64,000 nucleotides of DNA from Labrys miyagiensis (lineage in GTDB: Bacteria > Pseudomonadota > Alphaproteobacteria > Rhizobiales > Labraceae), in the NCBI RefSeq assembly GCF_030160835.1, contig NZ_BSPC01000054.1, forward strand, positions 223,153-287,152. The letters run 5' to 3'. The position numbers and the translations under genes are program-made. The notes below the pieces were generated by a model that saw nothing but the letters and a program-made list of their open reading frames with translations, was not told the origin of the DNA and ran no database searches. Below, one piece after another: positions 8,808-17,566 of the stretch (its first letter is position 1; every line of letters starts with the position of its first letter).

Positions 8808-11192
8808 ATGCATTGGCTCGGTAAGGCACTGTTTCTACTTACTATTATTTGCGTTGCTATTCTCGGCCTGATCCTGGCCGCGGGAGGCGTGTGGTTGCTG
8901 GCAATCGGGGGGTCGCCCTACTATGTCGTCGCTGGCCCGCTCCTGCTCGTTTCGTCCTTCTTGATGGCACGTCGTAGTGGCTGGGCACTGTGGATGTATG
9001 CCATCCTGCTGCTCGGCACCTTGGTCTGGGCTGTTTGGGAAGTCGGCTTTGACTTCTGGGCGCTTGTGCCGCGCGGGGATATCTTCGTACTTCTCGGTCT
9101 CTGGCTCTTGCTGCCCTTCATGGTGAGGAAGCTGAACGCCGGCTCCTTGTCTTCAAATGCTGCGAAGACAGCACCGCTTGTTCTGGCTCTTCTAGCAAGC
9201 TTCGGCGTACTCCTGGCTTCCTTGCTCAAGGACCCCCACGAAATCGCAGGTGTACTTCCGCCGACAGATCCATCCAACCCGCAAGCCGCCGACTCACGCG
9301 AAATGCCTGACGCCGACTGGCGATCCTATGGACGCACACAATTTGGCAATCGTTTCTCGCCGCTGGCCGATATCACGCCAAAGAATGTCGCGAACCTGAA
9401 AGTGGCGTGGACCTTTCGCACCGGCGATCTCAAGGGCCCGGATGATCCCTCCGAGACGACCGACGAAGTCACCCCCATCAAGATCAACGATACGCTTTTT
9501 CTGTGCTCGCCCCACCAGATCGCCTTTGCGCTCAATGCCGCAAATGGCGCGCTCAAGTGGAAGTTCGACCCCAAGATCGTCTTCAATCGAGCCTTCCAGC
9601 ACATGACCTGCCGCGGTGTATCCTATTTCGAGACACCTCCGGGAGGGGTACGGCCGGATGGCTCCGCGGGCTCGGTCGACTGCCCCGCTCGTATATTCCT
9701 GCCGACCAATGACGGACGCTTGTTCGCACTGGATGCTTCCAGCGGTACTCCGTGCCAGGGTTTCGGCAACAATGGTGTCATCAATCTCAAGGAGGGCATG
9801 AGTGTTACAACCAATGGCTTCTATGAAGCAACGTCGCCGCCAGTCGTAACCTCAAAGGCGGTTATCGTCGCCGGTGCCGTGATAGACAACTATTCCACCA
9901 AGGAGCCTTCCGGTGTAATCCGCGCCTTCGACGTATACACGGGCCGGCTGCTCTGGGCCTTCGATCCGGGTAATCCCGATCCCAATGAACCGGCGTCGGA
10001 CACACATCAATACGTCGCCAATTCCCCAAACTCCTGGACTATCTCCGCCTATGACGCGAAGTTGGGCCTAATCTACATCCCGACCGGCGTGCAGACTCCC
10101 GATAGCTGGGGTGGCAATCGCACGCCGGATGCCGAGCGCTATTCGAGTTCGCTGCTGGCGCTCCATGCGGATACCGGAAAACTGGCGTGGTCCTACCAAA
10201 CCGTCCATCATGATTTGTGGGACCTGGATCTGCCGGCCCAGCCAAGCCTCGTCGACATCAAGCGGCCCGATGGCGGTGTCGTGCCGGCGATCTATGCCCC
10301 GGCGAAGACAGGTGACATCTTCGTGCTCGATCGGCGCGACGGCAAGCCAATCATTCCAGCTCCGGAATTGGCGGCACCGCAGGGCCCGGCGCCCGGCGAC
10401 CATACCTCGCCCACGCAACCTGCCTCAGAACTTACCTTCCGGCCCAAAGCGAAACTGACGGGTGCCGATATGTGGGGTATCAGCGTCGTGGATCAGCTTG
10501 CCTGCAGGATCATCTTTCATCGATTGCGTTATGACGGCCCCTTCACGCCGCCGTCCCTGCAAGGCTCCCTGGTATTCCCCGGTAGCCTTGGTATCTTCGA
10601 GTGGGGCGGCCTGGCTGTCGACCCGACCCGCCAGATTGCGATAGCCAATCCGATCTCTGTTGCCTTCGTTTCGCGCCTCATTCCGCGAAGTGAAAGCAAT
10701 CCAGACAAGCCCAGACCGGGTGATTTACCCGGCTCGGAGATTGGCATTGAACCACAGTTTGGCGTTCCCTTTGGCCTGAAGCTCGGCCCGCTGCTATCTC
10801 CGCTGGGTCTACCATGCAATCAGCCGCCCTGGGGGTTCGTTGCCGGCATTGACCTGCGGACCAATAAAATCGCCTGGAAGCTCCGCAACGGCACGGTCCG
10901 GGACAGCACAAGGTTCCCCCTGCCATTCAAGCTGGGGGTGCCGGCACTCGGGGGACCGATCGTCACCGGGGGTGGCGTTGCCTTTATGACCGGAACCATG
11001 GACGCCTATATTCGAGCTTACGACGTCAGCACCGGCGAGAAAATCTGGGAAGATCGGCTACCTGCTGGCGGTCAATCCACACCCATGACCTACAAGGCGA
11101 ACGGCAAGCAGTTCGTCGTCACGGCAGCGGGCGGCCACGGTTCCTTCGGCACCAAGATCGGCGACTACGTCATTGCGTATAGCTTGCCTTGA
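8808..11192 (+). CDS. gcd: Membrane-bound PQQ-dependent glucose dehydrogenase
   Basis: About 794 residues, the normal length for quinoprotein glucose dehydrogenase. The N-terminal ~130 residues hold five hydrophobic membrane segments (for example LFLLTIICVAILGLILAAGG and FVLLGLWLLLPFMV). The rest is the periplasmic eight-bladed PQQ propeller with family stretches DWRSYGRTQFGNRFSPLADI, NVANLKVAWTFRTGD, TPIKINDTLFLCSPHQIAFAL and YQTVHHDLWDLDLPAQPSL. I prefer ATG 8808 to a TTG 18 bases earlier because GGAG at 8798-8801 is well spaced. It oxidises aldoses such as glucose to lactones in the periplasm and passes electrons to ubiquinone. No PQQ biosynthesis genes are in the window. A related quinate/polyol dehydrogenase is the main alternative. 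Confidence 0.88.
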   Translation: MHWLGKALFLLTIICVAILGLILAAGGVWLLAIGGSPYYVVAGPLLLVSSFLMARRSGWALWMYAILLLGTLVWAVWEVGFDFWALVPRGDIFVLLGLWLLLPFMVRKLNAGSLSSNAAKTAPLVLALLASFGVLLASLLKDPHEIAGVLPPTDPSNPQAADSREMPDADWRSYGRTQFGNRFSPLADITPKNVANLKVAWTFRTGDLKGPDDPSETTDEVTPIKINDTLFLCSPHQIAFALNAANGALKWKFDPKIVFNRAFQHMTCRGVSYFETPPGGVRPDGSAGSVDCPARIFLPTNDGRLFALDASSGTPCQGFGNNGVINLKEGMSVTTNGFYEATSPPVVTSKAVIVAGAVIDNYSTKEPSGVIRAFDVYTGRLLWAFDPGNPDPNEPASDTHQYVANSPNSWTISAYDAKLGLIYIPTGVQTPDSWGGNRTPDAERYSSSLLALHADTGKLAWSYQTVHHDLWDLDLPAQPSLVDIKRPDGGVVPAIYAPAKTGDIFVLDRRDGKPIIPAPELAAPQGPAPGDHTSPTQPASELTFRPKAKLTGADMWGISVVDQLACRIIFHRLRYDGPFTPPSLQGSLVFPGSLGIFEWGGLAVDPTRQIAIANPISVAFVSRLIPRSESNPDKPRPGDLPGSEIGIEPQFGVPFGLKLGPLLSPLGLPCNQPPWGFVAGIDLRTNKIAWKLRNGTVRDSTRFPLPFKLGVPALGGPIVTGGGVAFMTGTMDAYIRAYDVSTGEKIWEDRLPAGGQSTPMTYKANGKQFVVTAAGGHGSFGTKIGDYVIAYSLP

Positions 11193-11204
11193 GGGAGCCT
11201 CTCC

Positions 11205-11420
11205 GTGCGCTTCATTGATCCAGAGCCAACGGCGGAGGCGACCGCGTCGAGCCGAGGCCGCTATGCCGAGGCGGCCTCGGAGTGTTTTGAAGCTTGTCAT
11301 CGGGAGGCAGTCCAGTTCTTCCGGTCAGCAGCGAAGAAACATATGGATTATTTAGTTTCCTTGTATGAATTCAGCACCATCAAGCATGATCTTATAATAT
11401 ATAGTAAGAAAATTAATTGA
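11205..11420 (+). CDS. Small hypothetical protein, phasin-like composition
   Basis: A 71-residue frame with a GTG start just after the dehydrogenase stop. The middle is helical (YAEAASECFEACHREAVQFF, then RSAAKKHMDYLVSLYEF), recalling short phasin-like proteins, but it is too short and weak for a firm call. The last third is encoded in an AT-rich stretch, so the C-terminus may be read-through into non-coding DNA or a truncation. It could also be spurious. Confidence 0.3.
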   Translation: MRFIDPEPTAEATASSRGRYAEAASECFEACHREAVQFFRSAAKKHMDYLVSLYEFSTIKHDLIIYSKKIN

Positions 11421-11647
11421 AAATCAAATATTATATTCATAAGAGACGTTACGACATCAATATTACTGTCGCTACGCCACCTCATCTGGATAACGCAACC
11501 TCATATCTGAAGTAGGCGTACCTTCAAGATTGCGATTTCCTGTGAACATTTGCCCTCAATATTGTCCTGGAAAACATCCACAATAATGACTTATCTTTTT
11601 TTTGATGATATCGCACTCTATCGAGGAAGTTTGTTTGGGCTCCCAAG

Positions 11648-12010
11648 ATGATTTTAGAATTCAGATTGCCAAAGATCAGCCCGCACATGTCGGGCGCAAC
11701 CGTAGAATTTCTTCACTCGCAGGCAGCCGCCCTGAAGGCCGGCGCCAAAGTTCTGGATATCAGTGTCGATCTTGGCGGCGCGTTTACCCAGGATTGTCCA
11801 CCCGTTTCTTACTATCGCTTTGTAATGCGTGAGCCCGCATTTTTGCGGGAGATCAAGGCGACTCCCGGTCAGCTTTATGCCGTCGATGAGTTGTTGGCGA
11901 TATTCAGCACCGAACCGGAGGAAAGTCTGGATCAGTCACCGGCGCGAGGCGTACGGGTGACGGTGGCTGGTATTATGCATTATCCTGGCATGTGGTCGAG
12001 CGGCACGTGA
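11648..12010 (+). CDS. Lipoyl-domain-like protein lacking the modified lysine
   Basis: A 120-residue protein. Its beginning follows the half-barrel of a lipoyl domain (LPKISPHMSGATVEFLHSQA, then ALKAGAKVLDISVDLGG). Its end follows the second half (EIKATPGQLYAVDELLAIFS). Where a carrier has the DKA hairpin, this protein has a longer insert, FTQDCPPVSYYRFVMREPAF, with no lysine at the turn. It therefore should not be lipoylated. It may serve as a structural or docking mimic of the carrier at 8167. The stop codon overlaps the next start as TGATG, so the two are translationally coupled. About 230 AT-rich bases with no gene lie upstream. The fold assignment is by pattern. Confidence 0.55.
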   Translation: MILEFRLPKISPHMSGATVEFLHSQAAALKAGAKVLDISVDLGGAFTQDCPPVSYYRFVMREPAFLREIKATPGQLYAVDELLAIFSTEPEESLDQSPARGVRVTVAGIMHYPGMWSSGT

Positions 12011-13374
12011 TGAGCAGCCTTGCATTGCATTTGGGTCCGCTGTCTGTGGACAGCCAGAAGATCCTCCGGTCAGGCGTGCACTGGCTGTGCTCGCAGGGAG
12101 AGGAAGTCCGTGCCAATCAAATCATAGGCTTCTGCAATATTTCCTTGCAGCCGGCCGGCCTAAGGCTGAGCGGCCCGCCTCCGTTTGCGGAGGAGCAGGA
12201 ACTACAGGTCGCTTTTGCGCCGCGTCTCCCGGGACGAATTTCTATCAACTCGGAGCTGCTGCGCGGTGGCTATCTGAGCATGCACAGCGTGGAAACCTGG
12301 AACGCCGAGGATATTGTCGCGCATCTGGAAACGGACGTGGAGGTCGAACAGGAGGGCGCCGGCAACGTGCGTCTACTGATGCTGGCGGGCCGTCGAATGA
12401 CAGGCCTCGCCGACCTTCAGCACGCCGGGCTTTTGCCAAGTTGGCACGGCAGAAGCCGTGGCTGGTGGTGTGACAAAGGCGAAACTCCGATCAGTTTGCT
12501 GAGCCTTGGCGTTTGCGACGCCGCCGGTGTCGTTACCGGAGATAAAGGCGCTTTCCTCGAGACATTTGAGGCAGCCGCGCAGGCCGCGCAGATGGTTTAT
12601 GTTCCAGACCATCCCATAGCGTATACGACGCAGCTATTGCTCGATCAGTTGAGCCGAACACCGGCGCAATACAAAGCCATTGCGGCAGACATCCAAGCCG
12701 TACTCACCGAAGCATCGACAACTTCCACACCAGACGACTTGGTGTTTGCGGGCACCTTGTTGCAGGCATTGCAGAGATCTCCGATCACGGATACCTATCC
12801 GATTTTTTCAGCATCCGGTTCTGCTCGCCTGGGCCCAGCAAACGCAATACTTCTGTCGCTGGTCGCGGAACCGCAAACAATTCTACGGCATAAGAAACTT
12901 GGCTACCATCTCAACATTCTGCGCCACTATCAGGCGGCGGCGGGCCCAGCCATCCGCGAATGGCTCGGTAGCGCCTTCGAGGCGGTCAAACGATCACTTG
13001 ATGACATCCGGCGCGACTATGAAAAACTGATTGACACCGTGGCACGCATGACCGGCGCGAAGCTCGTGATCATAAATCGCATGTCGACACAGGGGCACGA
13101 GGACATCTCAAGCTATGCTCCCTTCGACGCGCCAATGAGCGATACGCTGGCGAATATCGCCGCGAAGGAAATGAACCTGATGCTGCATGATATCGCCGAA
13201 ACGCGCGACATCGCCATCATCGATGTCGACGCCATAGCGGCTGAAATTGGCGGCGCTGAACACCTGCCAGACGCGGTCCATCAGAGCGGTTTGATGCAGG
13301 CCATCCTCCGCAATGAAATTCTGCGAGCGCTGGAAGAGATTCGGGCTCCTCTTTCTTCGGGCGAAGCGGCATAG
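12010..13374 (+). CDS. Large protein with lipoyl-like N-terminus and SGNH-like C-terminus
   Basis: 454 residues from ATG 12010, which overlaps the previous stop (TGATG). GTG 11992 is an upstream alternative. Residues ~10-100 read like a lipoyl/biotinyl half-barrel pair without a modifiable lysine (GVHWLCSQGEEVRANQIIGF, later FAPRLPGRISINSELLRGG). A helical middle of about 200 residues matches nothing I recognise. The last ~130 residues follow the SGNH-like pattern of this locus: KLVIINRMSTQGHEDISSY, DIAIIDVDAIAAEIGG, then DAVHQSGLMQAILRNEILRA. It combines in one chain the two modules encoded separately upstream, which is good evidence that the lipoyl-like and SGNH-like proteins act together. 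Function is unknown. Confidence 0.6.
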   Translation: MSSLALHLGPLSVDSQKILRSGVHWLCSQGEEVRANQIIGFCNISLQPAGLRLSGPPPFAEEQELQVAFAPRLPGRISINSELLRGGYLSMHSVETWNAEDIVAHLETDVEVEQEGAGNVRLLMLAGRRMTGLADLQHAGLLPSWHGRSRGWWCDKGETPISLLSLGVCDAAGVVTGDKGAFLETFEAAAQAAQMVYVPDHPIAYTTQLLLDQLSRTPAQYKAIAADIQAVLTEASTTSTPDDLVFAGTLLQALQRSPITDTYPIFSASGSARLGPANAILLSLVAEPQTILRHKKLGYHLNILRHYQAAAGPAIREWLGSAFEAVKRSLDDIRRDYEKLIDTVARMTGAKLVIINRMSTQGHEDISSYAPFDAPMSDTLANIAAKEMNLMLHDIAETRDIAIIDVDAIAAEIGGAEHLPDAVHQSGLMQAILRNEILRALEEIRAPLSSGEAA

Positions 13375-13474
13375 GCTGCCTGAGCCCTTCGCCTCAAGCC
13401 CCTTTTGTCAGGACTTGCCGAAGGATTGACCGACGGTGGCGTCCGTCTATCGATGATGACCTCTCCCGATATGG

Positions 13475-13897
13475 TCAAGGCATGCGGCAAGGGCCACTCA
13501 CGACGGTTCTGTCGCCTCCTTCCATGGCCAGAATATTCGGGGCGGAAAAGTCGAACCTGCGAACCAGAAAAATATCGATATCGAGCCAGATCGCGAAAAA
13601 TCTCTTGAGAATAAGAGCCCTGTATACATCTGAAAATACAGCCAGGCTCCCATTCCGTTCATTTCGGAATATTTTGTCGGCAGAGAGCAGCAACGATGCA
13701 TCAACGGTTTTGACGCCGGCTGGTACCTGCAAATCAGCATAAGAGTGTAATACAACTTCGTACCCAAGGCGGACCCAGGAAATCAAACAAAGCCGCTCAA
13801 TCGGTCCGAGCACTTCCCCAATCCACAATGTGTGAATAGGGACCACTCCGTTTTCGCCTGGCTCCCAATGTGCATCATCGACTGACACATGGCTCAC
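13475..13897 (-). pseudogene. Truncated GT32-like glycosyltransferase (N-terminal part only)
   Basis: 140 residues matching the N-terminal half of glycosyltransferases with a GT32-like DxD region. Features are VVPIHTLWIGEVLGPIERLC, GYEVVLHSYADLQVPAGV, GSLAVFSDVYRALILKRF, and the nucleotide-sugar site WLDIDIFLVRRFDF (DxD near residues 105-107). Family members are usually 250-300 residues. Here the frame stops shortly after the DxD region, and no continuation was found in other frames downstream. It is probably a remnant broken by rearrangement next to the SGNH/E1 block, on the opposite strand. Confidence 0.6.
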
Positions 13898-14121
13898 ACG
13901 CCGCTCTCCTGAATACTGGTTATCTTTCTGCTGCTGATAGCGGTGACCTTAGGTCATTGGCCTATAAAGTGCATCCAAATTCTGGTGAAAGCCGATTTCA
14001 TGAGGGTGAGGCTGTTTGATGCGATAATTTAGCGTCGAGGCGACCACGTCGACTTATGCGAGAACCCTCGGTGTCGCCGTCATCTCTTCCGAGAACCTAT
14101 CCTTTTTCGTGAGACGCGACA

Positions 14122-15060
14122 TCAATCCCCCATCGGATGCAGGTCGCGCACCATCGCTTTCATGCGCTCGTCCAGCACATGGGTATAGATCTGCGTCGTG
14201 GCGATGTCGGCGTGGCCGAGCATCATCTGGACGGAACGCAGGTCCGCGCCATTCTGCAGGAGGTGGCTGGCGAAGGCGTGGCGCAGGACGTGGGGACTGA
14301 TGCGGTCGCCCCTTATGCCGACCGAGGCGCCGAGCGCCTTGAGGTCGCGGGCGAAATGCTGGCGGGTGAGGTGACCGCTCTCCCCGAAGGAGGGGAAGAG
14401 CCAGGGCGAGGCCTGGCCCCGGCCCGCTTCCGCCAGCAGCGCGAGATAGGCCTGCATCGCCCGGCGCGCCATGTCGGTGAGCGGCACCAGGCGCTCCTTG
14501 TTGCCCTTGCCGACCACGCTGAGCATGGCAAGGCCGGGGCGGGCCGCCGAGCGCTTGAGGCTGACGAGTTCGGAGACGCGCAGGCCCGAGGCATAGAGCG
14601 TTTCGAGCAGGGCGCTCATGCGGCCGGCGCGCAGGCGCTCCAGCATGGGACGCGCGGCGTCCTCGATCCTCTCGCCGGCGGCGGTCAGGAGGCGGTCGAC
14701 CTCTTCCACGCTCAGGACCTTGGGCAGGGGCCGGCCGCGCTTGGGGCCGTCGAGCACGCTGGTCGGATCGTCGTCGCGAAAACCCTCGGCATAGAGGAAT
14801 TTGTGCAGTTGCCGGATGGCCGAAAGATGCCGCGCCAAGGTGGTCGCCTTGAAGCCGAGGGCGGTGAGGGAGGCGAGGTGGTCACGCGCCTGGTCCGAGG
14901 TCGCGGTGGCGATGGCGCCGCCACGGCCGGCAAGGAAGTCGCTGTAGTCGGTGAGATCGCGCCGATAGGCTTCCAGCGTATTGTCGGCGCCGCCGCGTTC
15001 GGCGGACACCATGTCGAGGAAGGCGTTGATCAGCCTGGTATCGCTGGCGGGCTTGGGCAT
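14122..15060 (-). CDS. xerD: Site-specific tyrosine recombinase XerD
   Basis: A 312-residue XerC/D recombinase. The N-terminal SAM-like core-binding domain (LINAFLDMVSAERGGADNTL) is followed by the catalytic domain. This has Arg in YASGLRVSELVSLKRS, Lys in VVGKGNKERLVPL, HVLRHAFASHLLQNGADLRS with His-x-x-Arg, LGHADIATTQIYTHV with the second His and the nucleophile Tyr. All catalytic residues are present. It resolves chromosome dimers at dif, with XerC and FtsK. Its position near aroK/aroB is common in Rhizobiales, so I take it as the core gene and not a mobile integrase. Confidence 0.93.
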   Translation of the reverse strand: MPKPASDTRLINAFLDMVSAERGGADNTLEAYRRDLTDYSDFLAGRGGAIATATSDQARDHLASLTALGFKATTLARHLSAIRQLHKFLYAEGFRDDDPTSVLDGPKRGRPLPKVLSVEEVDRLLTAAGERIEDAARPMLERLRAGRMSALLETLYASGLRVSELVSLKRSAARPGLAMLSVVGKGNKERLVPLTDMARRAMQAYLALLAEAGRGQASPWLFPSFGESGHLTRQHFARDLKALGASVGIRGDRISPHVLRHAFASHLLQNGADLRSVQMMLGHADIATTQIYTHVLDERMKAMVRDLHPMGD

Positions 15061-15100
15061 TGCGATACCCTAGCCCGCCGCGGTTAACAGGCTGAAAAGA

Positions 15101-15811
15101 TCAGTTCAGGCCGAGAGCGGCGCGAAGCTCCGCCTTGGCAGGCTCGAACTCGGCCTTGAAATCGTCCTGGCGCATGATCGTCTCAGCGATCACCGTGCCA
15201 GAGATACGGCCCATCTCGATGTCGGAGGGATAGTGGATGCCCACCACCAGGCGGCTATGGCCGTAGTCCCAGGCGCGGGCCATGATCTCGGCCCGCTTCT
15301 CCGGCACCATGTTGGCGAGCACGATGCCCTCCAGCGTGCCGAGCGTGGTGTGACCGGAGGGATAGGAGCCGGACTTGCTGGGCTCGACCGCCGGGCGCAC
15401 GAGATCGCTGACCAGATGCGGACGCAGGCGACCAAGGGTCTTCTTGGCGGGATCCACCACGGCGGCTTCCGTCTCAATGATGCGGTCGAAGAAAGCCGCG
15501 AATTTCGGCAGCTTGGCCTTGTCGAATTTAGCGCCGAACAGCTCGCCGCCGAAGCGCCAGACGGTCTCCTCGTCATCGGCCTGGGCGTGCTTCAGCTCTT
15601 CGGGCGTGCGCTCGACCTGCAGCGCCAGCACCGCGGCGATCTCGCTCTTGGTCTGCATCGAATCGGCGGCCGGCGGGGGCGGCAGCAGAATGGTGAGATT
15701 GACCACCTTGGCGTCGGTGAAGGGCTTGGCCTCGTCGGCGATAGCCGGGGAAAGGCCTGCAAGGGCCAGCATGGCAGCGAGAGCAATGATCTTGCGCAAG
15801 GGAGCACCCAT
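15101..15811 (-). CDS. Class A non-specific acid phosphatase (PAP2 superfamily), periplasmic
   Basis: A 236-residue protein with a Sec signal peptide (KIIALAAMLALAGLSPAIA, cleavage near residue 25). It carries the full phosphatase signature: KKTLGRLRP (K-x6-RP), GSYPSGHTTLGT (PSGH) and SRLVVGIHYPSD (SR-x5-H-x3-D). These residues bind phosphate and form the phosphohistidine intermediate in class A enzymes such as PhoN. It hydrolyses phosphomonoesters in the periplasm. The gene lies 40 bases upstream of xerD on the same strand, but the pairing is probably only positional. Confidence 0.92.
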   Translation of the reverse strand: MGAPLRKIIALAAMLALAGLSPAIADEAKPFTDAKVVNLTILLPPPPAADSMQTKSEIAAVLALQVERTPEELKHAQADDEETVWRFGGELFGAKFDKAKLPKFAAFFDRIIETEAAVVDPAKKTLGRLRPHLVSDLVRPAVEPSKSGSYPSGHTTLGTLEGIVLANMVPEKRAEIMARAWDYGHSRLVVGIHYPSDIEMGRISGTVIAETIMRQDDFKAEFEPAKAELRAALGLN

Positions 15812-16060
15812 TGGTTGCGGAACTCGCGCCAGATGCCACCCTGGGGTGACGGGCCGATGACAGATGCGGCGGGGACAGCAAAACCTGGTCGCGGAAGCGC
15901 GCCCGGCCGGTATCCTTTACCTGGACAACTTTGTGCTCGCGTGGTTCGATCCTGGCCATCCACGCGGCATCGACACTTTGCGCGAACGCCACTTCTGATA
16001 GCGCGACATTCGACGATCTCGGTCGGCACCTGATCACAACACCAATTATGGGAGGCTCCA

Positions 16061-17080
16061 ATGCCACGCATGCGTGCTGTTCAAGTGAAGAACGCCAACG
16101 GTCCCTTCGAACTCGTCGAGCGCGAGGTCCCGATTCCGGCCGCGGGCCAGGTCCTGATCAAGGTGCAGGCGTGCGGGGTGTGCCACAGCGATGCCTTCAC
16201 CAAGACGGGAGCGATTCCGGGCATCGTCTACCCGCGTGTGCCTGGCCACGAGGTTGTCGGCGTCATCGAGGCGGTTGGCGAACGCGTGCCGGACTGGCAG
16301 GCGGGGCAGCGTGTCGGCGTCGGCTGGCACGGTGGCCATTGCGGCCATTGTCCTTCCTGCCGGCGCGGTGACTTCATCACATGTTCGAACGGGCAGATCC
16401 CCGGCATCAGCTATGATGGCGGCTATGCGGACTACATGATCGCGCCTTTCGAGGCGCTGGCTGCAATCCCAGACGATCTGGGGGCGGCCGAGGCTGCACC
16501 GCTTTTGTGTGCCGGCATCACGACCTACAATGCGTTGCGCAACAGCGGCGTGCGCGCCGGCGATACCGTCGCGGTGCTCGGCATCGGCGGCCTTGGCCAT
16601 CTCGGCGTGCAGTTCGCGGCCAAGATGGGCTGCCGCACAGTCGCCATCGCGCGCGGTGCCGACAAGGGGCCGCTGGCGCGCCAGCTCGGCGCTCATCGCT
16701 ATCTCGACAGCACCACGCAGGATGTCGCAGCCGAGCTGACCAAGATGGGTGGGGCTCATGTGATCCTCTCCACCGTCACCAGCGCCCAGGCGATGAGCGC
16801 AGTGCTCGGCGGGTTGGCCATCGATGGCAAGATGATCGTCGTGGGCGCCACACCCGATCCCATCGAGGTCTCGCCCTTCCTGCTGATCGGCGCCCGCCGG
16901 GGAATCCAGGGATGGCCATCCGGAACTTCGATCGAATCCGAAGATACGCTGGCGTTCAGCGCCCTCGCCAACATCAGGCCGATGATCGAAACGATGCCGC
17001 TCGAACGGGCGGCCGAGGCCTATGAGCGGATGATGAGCGGTGCAGCCCGCTTCCGCATGGTGCTCACGACCGGGCAATAG
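16061..17080 (+). CDS. Zinc-dependent alcohol dehydrogenase (AdhP type)
   Basis: A 339-residue medium-chain dehydrogenase/reductase. Catalytic zinc ligands are visible in ACGVCHSDAFTK and PGHEVVGVIEAVG. The structural zinc loop is WHGGHCGHCPSCRRGDFITC, with four cysteines. The Rossmann motif is VLGIGGLGHLGVQFA. NAD-linked oxidation of primary alcohols, or reduction of aldehydes, is expected. GGGAGG lies about ten bases before the ATG. It stands alone between the phosphatase and the convergent EthD gene, so its substrate cannot be inferred. Confidence 0.92.
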   Translation: MPRMRAVQVKNANGPFELVEREVPIPAAGQVLIKVQACGVCHSDAFTKTGAIPGIVYPRVPGHEVVGVIEAVGERVPDWQAGQRVGVGWHGGHCGHCPSCRRGDFITCSNGQIPGISYDGGYADYMIAPFEALAAIPDDLGAAEAAPLLCAGITTYNALRNSGVRAGDTVAVLGIGGLGHLGVQFAAKMGCRTVAIARGADKGPLARQLGAHRYLDSTTQDVAAELTKMGGAHVILSTVTSAQAMSAVLGGLAIDGKMIVVGATPDPIEVSPFLLIGARRGIQGWPSGTSIESEDTLAFSALANIRPMIETMPLERAAEAYERMMSGAARFRMVLTTGQ

Positions 17081-17102
17081 ACCCGGCCGCGGTGCCCGCG
17101 CC

Positions 17103-17411
17103 TCAAACTTCTTCGCTGTGAAAGATCAGCATGTCGGTGCCGCCGGTGGCAAAGCTTTGCACATCCGCGGCGGCGGCCTCGCCTTCGGCACTGGCGAAGG
17201 CTTTCTGGATCGATGCGACATCGTCGAAGTGCAAGGTCGCGATCAGATGAACCTTGGACGGACCGGCGGGCGTAACCACTGGCCCGCGACTGACCTCATA
17301 CTTCCTCAAGCCCGGAATCTTCTTTGCGATCGGAACATGGGTCTCGAAATAGTATCTGTCGAATTCTGCACTATCGACCGGCGTTCCATACATGACAACC
17401 AGGCTCGCCAT
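17103..17411 (-). CDS. EthD domain-containing small protein
   Basis: A 102-residue dimeric alpha+beta barrel protein. The start MASLVVMYGTPVDSAEFDRY and the next HVPIAKKIPGLRKYEVSRG follow the EthD pattern (Tyr/His before a PGL-x-x-Y turn). The end is IQKAFASAEGEAAAADVQSF. Members occur beside cytochrome P450 or dehydrogenase genes, and their biochemical role is mostly undefined. It converges with the alcohol dehydrogenase gene, 22 bases away. Confidence 0.82.
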   Translation of the reverse strand: MASLVVMYGTPVDSAEFDRYYFETHVPIAKKIPGLRKYEVSRGPVVTPAGPSKVHLIATLHFDDVASIQKAFASAEGEAAAADVQSFATGGTDMLIFHSEEV

Positions 17412-17566
17412 GGCACTCCCCCAAGAATTTTCGTCTGCTGCTGTGAATAGCCGATTGTTTCAGAGGCCCAGCTCACCAATTCCCCTCTGCATCGTTCCTC
17501 TATTGTCGCTCAGATGATCGGATCGCTGCAAGTGCGAAGCGCGACATCTCTCTCGTCTATTCCGGC

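Noticed and set aside
14122-15060. Mobile-element integrase
   Set aside because: Length, motifs and neighbours are those of the core XerD recombinase, and no attachment repeats flank it.
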